Assembly (NCBI GenBank): GCA_965652775.1
Contig: CBFGXP010000178.1
Coordinates: 1-8,288, forward strand
Direction: 5' to 3'
Source of the DNA: VBAS01 sp965652775
Lineage (GTDB): Bacteria > Bacteroidota > Bacteroidia > Chitinophagales > Chitinophagaceae
DNA length: 8,288 nt
Within the stretch, counting starts at the first letter, position 1, and every line of letters starts with the position of its first letter. The position numbers and the translations under genes were made by a program. Shown here in pieces: positions 7,634-8,288 of this stretch. The notes under the pieces were generated by a model that worked only from the letters and a program-made list of their open reading frames with translations, was not told the DNA's origin and did no database searches.

Positions 7634-7676
7634 CCGAAGAATTCGGATCGGTAAGCTTTTGCTTCACCCTTCCGAA
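7634..7676 (+). promoter_or_regulatory. Alternative hairpins upstream of the secreted-protein gene
   Basis: TTCGGA (7642-7647) pairs with TCCGAA (7671-7676); inside it, GGTAAGC pairs with GCTTCACC, with one bulged C and a TTTT loop. The same TTCGG (7642-7646) can instead pair with CCGAA just upstream (7634-7638) across a 3-base loop. The two folds exclude each other. No T-run follows the long fold, so it is not a standard terminator. It lies about 80 bases before the ATG at 7755. Whether the region is transcribed is unknown. Confidence 0.3.
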
Positions 7677-7754
7677 AAGTGATAAAACAGTAAATAGCTT
7701 AATTAAACCATACTTATTATTATTTAAAAAATCAATCACCCTAAAAACAAAACA

Positions 7755-8288
7755 ATGAAACATTTTTTCAAATTCACGTGTGCCACTGCAGTTCTTACCG
7801 CAGGAATTATTACTCTTTCTTCATTCAATAAAAATGAGAAAGCAACCACAAACGTTGATGCTTATAGCATTCAGCTTTTATCTACCACATCAGATGAAAG
7901 TCGTGGTGCGTATGAATGGACGTGGGTACTAACCAATCCCAATCCAGGGAATGGTCAAAATGGCACTTTGCAAAATGTAAGCCATTTTGATATCGCCTTA
8001 AATGCAGAAGCGGAAGCAGCATTAGTTTCTGCAGAGTACAGTTTTGATGGCATTACCTGGATCAGTGTTCCTATTGTTTTAGAACGTGACCCGGCAATCA
8101 GATTATGTACCAAAGATGACGTTTTAAAATTCGATGCCGGTACAGTTGGTGACCAACCTACTTATTATAGGGCTACTTTTAGCCAGGAATTTACTGCCAA
8201 TCCTTACGCTACTTCCTGGATTAAATCTGGCGATCGCACTGGTTGTAACATGTATATGTTCTCTGGTGTTGGGGCATCAAGCAATAAC
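7755..8288 (+). CDS. N-terminal part of a secreted protein of unknown function (3' end outside the window)
   Basis: The frame is open from the ATG at 7755 to the last base, 178 residues, without a stop. The first ~25 residues form a signal peptide: MKHFFK, a hydrophobic stretch (ATAVLTAGIITLSS), then a polar region. No cysteine follows the hydrophobic core, so it is not an obvious lipoprotein. The mature part has aromatic-rich beta-strand segments: YEWTWVLTNPNPGNG, then VSHFDIAL, YSFDGITW, LKFDAGT and YYRATFSQEF, suggesting an extracellular beta-sandwich. Two cysteines (at 'LCTKDD' and 'GCNMY') could form a disulfide. I do not recognise a named family; it resembles uncharacterised exported Bacteroidota proteins. 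A T9SS tail may lie beyond the edge. No Shine-Dalgarno precedes the start, only the A-rich stretch CTAAAAACAAAACA, normal for this phylum. No exact -7/-33 promoter was found close upstream. Confidence 0.85.
   Translation, partial: MKHFFKFTCATAVLTAGIITLSSFNKNEKATTNVDAYSIQLLSTTSDESRGAYEWTWVLTNPNPGNGQNGTLQNVSHFDIALNAEAEAALVSAEYSFDGITWISVPIVLERDPAIRLCTKDDVLKFDAGTVGDQPTYYRATFSQEFTANPYATSWIKSGDRTGCNMYMFSGVGASSNN

Larger units (their letters stand above)
6782..7754. other. 973-base region without a convincing gene
   Basis: This stretch is AT-rich, with many stops in all frames. It holds a possible promoter (6889-6919), two tiny plus-strand open frames (6944-7036 and 7089-7187), a 5-pair hairpin CAGGT/ACCTG (6843-6847 with 6860-6864) just after pdxA, two abutting 10-base palindromes (7330-7339 and 7339-7348), a hairpin AAGTAG/CTACTT (7453-7469), a 13-base tandem repeat starting CTTAGAAAAA (7489 and 7502), and a two-part hairpin near 7642-7676. 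A GTG-initiated open frame at 7528-7758 and a minus-strand frame at 7581-7763 look like chance. No tRNA, rRNA or transposase remnant was recognised. It may be a long leader or regulatory region for the secreted protein at 7755, or the site of decayed genes. Confidence 0.6.

Noticed and set aside
7528..7758. 76-codon plus-strand frame whose TGA overlaps the ATG of the secreted-protein gene (ATGA).
   Set aside because: It begins with GTG, has no ribosome site or recognisable domain, and runs through A- and T-rich tracts and the hairpin region. The overlap alone is weak evidence for translational coupling.
7581..7763. 60-codon minus-strand frame starting inside the secreted-protein gene.
   Set aside because: It lies opposite the real start and leader, has low-complexity Phe/Lys-rich composition and no supporting signals.

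Overview
The window reads as a chromosomal segment of a Bacteroidota bacterium, most likely of the Chitinophagales (order inferred from overall protein style only). The evidence is two proteins ending in type IX secretion (T9SS) sorting domains, a match to the Bacteroidota promoter form (TTTG, 20 bases, TAnnTTTG), a lack of Shine-Dalgarno sequences before the starts, AT-rich spacers, and a PdxA of the type seen in that phylum.

Layout: (1) 1-510, plus strand, is the C-terminal end of a secreted protein with a T9SS sorting domain, followed by a strong hairpin terminator at 547-576. (2) 656-2716, minus strand, is a TonB-dependent outer-membrane receptor of 686 residues, convergent with the first gene. 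(3) 2823-5474, minus strand, is a secreted 883-residue protein: PA14 domain, two fibronectin type III domains, a soluble PQQ-dependent glucose/sorbosone dehydrogenase domain with its catalytic and cofactor residues intact, and a T9SS sorting domain. A terminator follows it, and the receptor's own promoter overlaps that terminator. (4) 5693-6781, plus strand and divergent from the dehydrogenase, is pdxA of vitamin B6 synthesis. (5) 6782-7754 is almost 1 kb with no convincing gene; it holds a possible promoter, two tiny open frames and several hairpins. (6) 7755 to the right edge, plus strand, is the N-terminal part of a secreted protein of unknown function.

The most interesting reading is that the dehydrogenase and the receptor form a PQQ-scavenging pair. 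The enzyme needs PQQ, no PQQ biosynthesis gene is in view, and the receptor shares several motifs with E. coli PqqU (YncD), the known TonB-dependent PQQ receptor, as I recall that sequence. PQQ could then be brought into the periplasm and loaded onto the enzyme before T9SS exports it folded. This is inference from motifs and adjacency and needs alignment, phylogeny and knowledge of the rest of the genome. pdxA and the two edge genes look unrelated to this pair.
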